Below, in pieces: positions 50,107 to 53,759 of a DNA stretch of 53,759 nt. Position 1 is the first letter of the stretch; every line of letters starts with the position of its first letter. The translations under genes and the position numbers were made by a program. Below the pieces are notes generated by a model. It had not been told where the DNA came from. It did no database searches and saw only the letters and a program-made list of their open reading frames with translations. Origin of the DNA: Kocuria sp. (lineage in GTDB: Bacteria; Actinomycetota; Actinomycetes; Actinomycetales; Micrococcaceae); assembly GCF_030530945.1 (NCBI RefSeq), contig NZ_JAUMTZ010000002.1, forward strand, positions 273,954-327,712, in the 5' to 3' direction.

Positions 50107-51645
50107 TCAGTTGCTCTGCTGCGCGGCGGCGTCGCCCACGGTGACCGTGGCGGTGCGCTCGTCGTTGCCGCGGCGGTAGGTGATCTCCGCCGTGGAGCCG
50201 GCCGCGAGCTCGCGCACCCCTGCGGTGAGCGCGTCCGCGTCCGTGATGGACTTGCCGTTGAACTTGGTGACCACGTCGTTGGCCTTGAGCCCGGCGTCCG
50301 CGGCGGGCGAGCCGGAGGCCACCGAACGGACCTTCGCGCCGGAGGAGAACGCCTCGGAGGTGCTCCCCGACGGCGTGTACGCGGAGACCGAGGCCCCCAG
50401 GTAGCCGTGCGTGGCCTTGCCGTCCTTGATGATCTCGTCCGCCACGCGCTTTGCGGTGTTCGACGGGATGGAGAAGCCCACGCCGATGTTGCCCGCGGCC
50501 GTGGAGTCGCTGGAGGAGGAGCCCCCGGCGGAGGCGATGGCCACGTTGATGCCGATCACCTGGCCCTGGGCGTTCACGAGCGCACCGCCCGAGTTGCCGG
50601 GGTTGATGGCCGCGTCCGTCTGGAGCACGTTCAGGTACACGCTGGACTTCGCGGACTGCGATCCGGACTGCCCGTTGTCCGGGAAGTTGAAGAAGAAGTC
50701 CTGGGGTCCGCCCGGGCTCTGCTGGGAGGAGTCGTCCGGGGTGTCCTGCGCGGCGGACGAGGCCACCGCGATGGTGCGGTTGAGGGTGGAGACGATTCCG
50801 TCCGTGACGGTGCCGCTCAGCCCCAGCGGTGCGCCGATGGCGATCGCGGCGTCACCCACGTTGAGCTTGCCGGAGTCGCCGAACTCGGCGGGGGTGAGGC
50901 CGTTCGGGTCCACCTTGATCACGGCGAGGTCGGACTCCGGGTCGGTGCCCACCGTGGTGGCCTTGCGCACGGAGCCGTCCGAGGTCTGGACCTCCAGGTT
51001 GGCGTCGGAGCTCGCCCCGTCCAGGGTGACCACGTGGGTGTTGGTCAGGATGTGGCCCTGGTCGTCCAGGACCACGCCGGAGCCGGTGCCGGACTCGCTG
51101 CCGGACGTGGCGGAGATGGTCACCACGGACGGGGACGCCTTCTGCGTGGCGGCGGTGATCTCGTTGACGGAGTCGGTGTCGTTCACGATCACCGGGGAGC
51201 TGCTGGTGCTCGTGGCGGACGAGTTCTCGGTGCCCACGGCTCCCGTGCCCACGGCAACCCCGGCTCCCAGCAGACCCGCGAGCGCGAGTCCGGCCACCAT
51301 GGTCCCGGCACCGAACGTGCGCTTCCTGGCCGTGGCGGTGCCGCCCTGCGGAGAGCCCTCGGGATAGCCGCCCTGGCCGGGTCCGCCCGAGTACGGCGGG
51401 ACGTTCCCGCCGCCCTGGCCGCCGTCGTAGCCGTAGGAGTAGCCGGGGGCGCTCGAGCCCCCGTTCTGGACGCCGTAGTAGGAGTCGTCGCCGCGTCCGG
51501 CGGACGGGATGGGCTCGGTGGCGTCCCGGGACCGCCACGGGGAGCCGTCACTGCCGGATCCGGCTCCCGCGGGACCGTACTCCCCGTACCGGGGCACGGG
51601 ACGCCGGGGATCGTCCCCGGTGCGGGGATCGTGGGAATCAGCCAT
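50107..51645 (-). CDS. HtrA/DegP-like membrane-anchored serine protease
   Basis: A 512-residue protein. The first 105 residues are a Gly/Pro/Tyr-rich cytosolic head, then one helix (GTMVAGLALAGLLGAGVAVGTG), and an extracytoplasmic trypsin-like domain with His204 (TNTHVV), Asp239 (DLAVIK) and Ser352 (GNSGGA), and a C-terminal PDZ domain (about 400-505). It degrades or refolds damaged envelope proteins. It resembles mycobacterial PepD/HtrA. A loop with DTPDDSSQQSPGGPQDFFFNFPDNGQSGSQSAKS at about 301-334 is an insertion before the Ser strand. AAGGAGA lies about 5 bases before the ATG, with a -10-like CATACT at 51703-51708. Confidence 0.92.
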   Translation of the reverse strand: MADSHDPRTGDDPRRPVPRYGEYGPAGAGSGSDGSPWRSRDATEPIPSAGRGDDSYYGVQNGGSSAPGYSYGYDGGQGGGNVPPYSGGPGQGGYPEGSPQGGTATARKRTFGAGTMVAGLALAGLLGAGVAVGTGAVGTENSSATSTSSSPVIVNDTDSVNEITAATQKASPSVVTISATSGSESGTGSGVVLDDQGHILTNTHVVTLDGASSDANLEVQTSDGSVRKATTVGTDPESDLAVIKVDPNGLTPAEFGDSGKLNVGDAAIAIGAPLGLSGTVTDGIVSTLNRTIAVASSAAQDTPDDSSQQSPGGPQDFFFNFPDNGQSGSQSAKSSVYLNVLQTDAAINPGNSGGALVNAQGQVIGINVAIASAGGSSSSDSTAAGNIGVGFSIPSNTAKRVADEIIKDGKATHGYLGASVSAYTPSGSTSEAFSSGAKVRSVASGSPAADAGLKANDVVTKFNGKSITDADALTAGVRELAAGSTAEITYRRGNDERTATVTVGDAAAQQSN

Positions 51646-51702
51646 GTTCTCTCCTTGGTCAGCCTCTGTCCGGGTGTGCGCTCCGGCGCGGTCAGGACGC
51701 CC

Positions 51703-51708
51703 AGTATG
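51703..51708 (-). promoter_or_regulatory. Possible -10 element of the HtrA-like gene
   Basis: CATACT on the minus strand, 57 bases upstream of the ATG. No clear -35. Confidence 0.35.
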
Positions 51709-51790
51709 CCCCGCCCGACTGTGCTGGGGCTGTGAGAACTGGCGGATTTCGGGGAGTTTCCTGATGGTCCACCCGGTGCCGCCTGAGCGG

Positions 51791-51819
51791 GTGACCGTGG
51801 TGGGCCCACCGCGTATTCT
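51791..51819 (+). promoter_or_regulatory. Promoter of the TPM-domain gene with a palindrome in its spacer
   Basis: GTGACC (51791-51796), 17-base spacer and TATTCT (51814-51819) make a reasonable sigma-70-type promoter 81 bases before the ATG. The perfect 12-base palindrome GGTGGGCCCACC (51799-51810) lies in the spacer and could be an operator. Confidence 0.5.
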
Positions 51820-51899
51820 GTGGAGCGGACCGCAGTGCGTCGAAGCCCTCCACGACCGCCCTGGGCCCGTCCGGGCTGACCACGAGGAGAACACAGGAC

Positions 51900-53759
51900 A
51901 TGAGCTCACGCACCGTCTGGCGCCGCGCACTGGCGGCCACCGCACTGTCGGGGGCGTACTTCCTGGCCGTCCCCGCGGCCGTCGCCGAAGCGCCCTCCAC
52001 AGTTGACGCCGGAGTGCGCGTGGTGGACAAGGCCGGGGTGCTGGGCAACACCTCGCAGCTGGAGAGCGGGATCGCGGAGGTGGCGCAGAAGCACCACATC
52101 ACGCTCTACGTGGTCTACGTGGACCGCTTCACCGACCCCACCGATCCCGACCAGTGGGTGCAGGACTTCGCCAAGGCCAACGGCTTCGGCACCAACGACG
52201 CCGTGCTGGCCGTGGCCACTTCGAGCCGCCAGGCCCGCTTCGCCGCCAGCTCCGCGGGCCCCCTCTCCCGCGAGGACCAGAAGACCATCTACAACGACGA
52301 CATCGCTCCCGCCCTGAGCACCCGCGACTGGGACGGCGCGGCCCAGGGCGCGGTCGACGGCATCAACCACGAGCTGGGCGGCACGGGCGTCGGTGTCACC
52401 GCCCTCGTGGTGGCCGGTGGTGCGGCGGCCATCGGGGTGGGTGCGTTCGGGGTGGCGCGCTCGCGGCGTCGTCGTCGGGACGGGGCCCAGCAGACGGGTG
52501 CCGCCCAGGGCGAGCGCGCCCCGCAGCAGCCGCAGGTGCCGCTGCCGGAGCTGCACAAGCAGGCGGGCTCGGCGCTCGTGGAGGCGGACAACGCCATCCA
52601 GCACTCCGAGCAGGAGCTCGCGTTCGCGCAGCTGCAGTACGGCAGCGAGCAGACCCGTCCGTTCGAGGAGGCGCTCGCGCGCGCCAAGGAGCACATGCGC
52701 GCCTCGTTCGAGCTGCAGCAGAAGCTGGACGACGACATCCCGGACACCGAGGCCGAGCAGCGGGCGTGGCTCGGGGAGATCATCGAGCGCACCCGCCAGG
52801 CCCGTGCGCCGCTGGCCGAGCAGGAGCAGAACTTCTCCCAGCTGCGCCAGCTGGAGACGCGCGCCCCGGACGCGCTGCAGGCCGTGCGCGCGGCGGTGGC
52901 GGGCACCCGCCCCCGCCTCCAGGACGCCGAGTCCCTGCTGGTGTCCCTGCACTCCCGCTACGACGACGCCGCCCTGGCACCCGTGCGGGACAACGGCCAG
53001 CAGGCGCGGGAGCGGCTCGAGTTCGCGGACTCCGCGACCGCGCGCGCCCAGCAGGACCTGGACGCGGGACGCGTATCCGAGGCCGTGCTGAACATCCGCG
53101 CGGCGGAGGAGGCGCAGGGCCAGGCGGAGGGGCTCGTCACCTCGGTGGAGAACGCGCGCCGGGAACTCTCCCGCGCCGAGGAGTCCCTCAAGGACGCGGT
53201 GAGCATCGCCCAGCGGGACGTCGCGGAGGCCGAGGGCCTGGTCCGGCAGGGCTCCCGCCCGGAGCTCGCCGGTGCCGCCGCGGGAGTGCGCTCCGTGCTG
53301 CAGACCGTCACCCAGCAGATGTCCTCGGGCCACTACGACCCGGTGGGCGCCACCCGACGCCTCGCCCAGGCGAAGGCCGAGCTGGACAAGGGGCTGCAGG
53401 GCGTGCGCGACGCCAACGACCGCGCCCGCTCCGCCCGCGAGACCCTCTCCCACGCGCTGGTGAGCGCGCAGGCGAGCCTGACCACGGCGTCCGACTACGT
53501 GTGGGCGCGCCGCGGCGGGGTGGGGGCCCAGGCGCGGACCGAGCTCGCGGAGGCCGAGCGCCACCTGGAGCTCGCCCAGCGGCTGCGGGACTCGGACCCC
53601 GAGCGCGCCCTCACCGAGGCCAACGAGTCCATCCGGCTGGCCGACTCCGCCCAGCGTGCGGCCCAGATGGACGTGGACCGCTTCTACGACTCCCCCGTGG
53701 GCTACGGCCGCGGCGGGTACGGCGGCTCGCGCAGCAACGGGCTGGGCGGAGCCGTGCTC
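51900..53759 (+). CDS. TPM-domain secreted/membrane protein with long coiled coil (C-terminus off the edge)
   Basis: 620 codons are open to the right end without a stop. The N-terminus has an export signal (RTVWRRALAATALSGAYFLAVPAAVAEA) and a TPM domain (about 35-160: VRVVDKAGVLGNTSQLESGIAEVAQKHHITLYVVYVDRF ... FGTNDAVLAVA), as in YgcG-like proteins. One membrane helix follows (GVTALVVAGGAAAIGVGAFGVA), then a long helical segment with many Glu/Ala/Gln/Arg heptad-like repeats (about 200-600). The visible end turns Gly/Tyr/Arg-rich (GYGRGGYGGSRSNGLGG). AGGAGAACACAGGAC precedes the ATG, so AGGAG is 10 bases away. TPM domains sit outside the membrane; the topology suggests the coiled coil is cytosolic. 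Function unknown; it may be an envelope stress or assembly factor. Confidence 0.8.
   Translation, partial: MSSRTVWRRALAATALSGAYFLAVPAAVAEAPSTVDAGVRVVDKAGVLGNTSQLESGIAEVAQKHHITLYVVYVDRFTDPTDPDQWVQDFAKANGFGTNDAVLAVATSSRQARFAASSAGPLSREDQKTIYNDDIAPALSTRDWDGAAQGAVDGINHELGGTGVGVTALVVAGGAAAIGVGAFGVARSRRRRRDGAQQTGAAQGERAPQQPQVPLPELHKQAGSALVEADNAIQHSEQELAFAQLQYGSEQTRPFEEALARAKEHMRASFELQQKLDDDIPDTEAEQRAWLGEIIERTRQARAPLAEQEQNFSQLRQLETRAPDALQAVRAAVAGTRPRLQDAESLLVSLHSRYDDAALAPVRDNGQQARERLEFADSATARAQQDLDAGRVSEAVLNIRAAEEAQGQAEGLVTSVENARRELSRAEESLKDAVSIAQRDVAEAEGLVRQGSRPELAGAAAGVRSVLQTVTQQMSSGHYDPVGATRRLAQAKAELDKGLQGVRDANDRARSARETLSHALVSAQASLTTASDYVWARRGGVGAQARTELAEAERHLELAQRLRDSDPERALTEANESIRLADSAQRAAQMDVDRFYDSPVGYGRGGYGGSRSNGLGGAVL

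Overview
The window is very GC-rich, with short gaps, many ATGA/GTGA stop-start overlaps and strong G/C bias at third codon positions. It carries actinobacterial signatures: mtrA-mtrB-lpqB, comF-hpf-secA, whiB next to a PdtaS-type kinase, an Rv3235-family gene, and a tmRNA tag AKSKRTDFALAA. I read it as a chromosomal segment of a Micrococcales actinobacterium, probably Micrococcaceae. A Kocuria-like coccus is my guess for the genus, from gene content only. I see no transposase, integrase, phage gene, CRISPR array, rRNA or ordinary tRNA.

Layout: 0-8.4 kb holds trans-translation and release-factor genes (ssrA, smpB, prfB), an ABC-F ribosome-protection-type ATPase, a sugar MFS transporter, a GlgC-like nucleotidyltransferase, a small basic protein and a DoxX protein. 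8.5-13.5 kb is a Tad/Flp pilus operon (tadA-tadB-tadC-pilin-three TadE-like proteins). 13.7-23.7 kb is a cell-envelope polysaccharide region: a GT2 enzyme with a DUF2304 partner, a DUF6541-type membrane protein, and an operon-like GT4-glf-glfT2-permease-ATPase set that resembles galactofuranan synthesis and export. 23.9-28.8 kb has a large EssC/FtsK-like ATPase with no WXG100 partner, plus a small membrane protein. 29.1-33.8 kb has whiB, a PdtaS-like kinase, a TadZ/CpaE-like protein, CpaB and a small excisionase-like HTH protein; the CpaB-TadZ pair looks like the missing part of the Tad machine. 33.8-41 kb has a hypothetical gene, a LysM membrane protein, an Rv3235-family gene, secA, hpf and comF. 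41-45.5 kb is lpqB-mtrB-mtrA. 45.5-50 kb holds a MetE-like protein, chorismate mutase, mnmA, a cysteine desulfurase and trmL. 50.1 kb to the end holds an HtrA-like protease and a TPM-domain coiled-coil protein that runs off the edge.

Functional links: SmpB, tmRNA and RF2 form a translation termination and rescue set. IscS-like desulfurase and MnmA form a tRNA s2U34 pathway. MtrAB, LpqB, HtrA, the LysM protein, SecA and the galactofuranan cluster all act at the envelope. The two Tad blocks together give motor, platform, pilin, minor pilins, CpaB and TadZ, but a prepilin peptidase is not in the window.

Most likely to repay follow-up: the galactofuranan-like locus in an apparently non-mycolate organism, the orphan EssC-like ATPase, the split Tad locus with a kinase in one operon, absence of ftsEX between prfB and smpB, and a terminator-like hairpin in the whiB leader. 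No single feature is a clear new system; these are leads.
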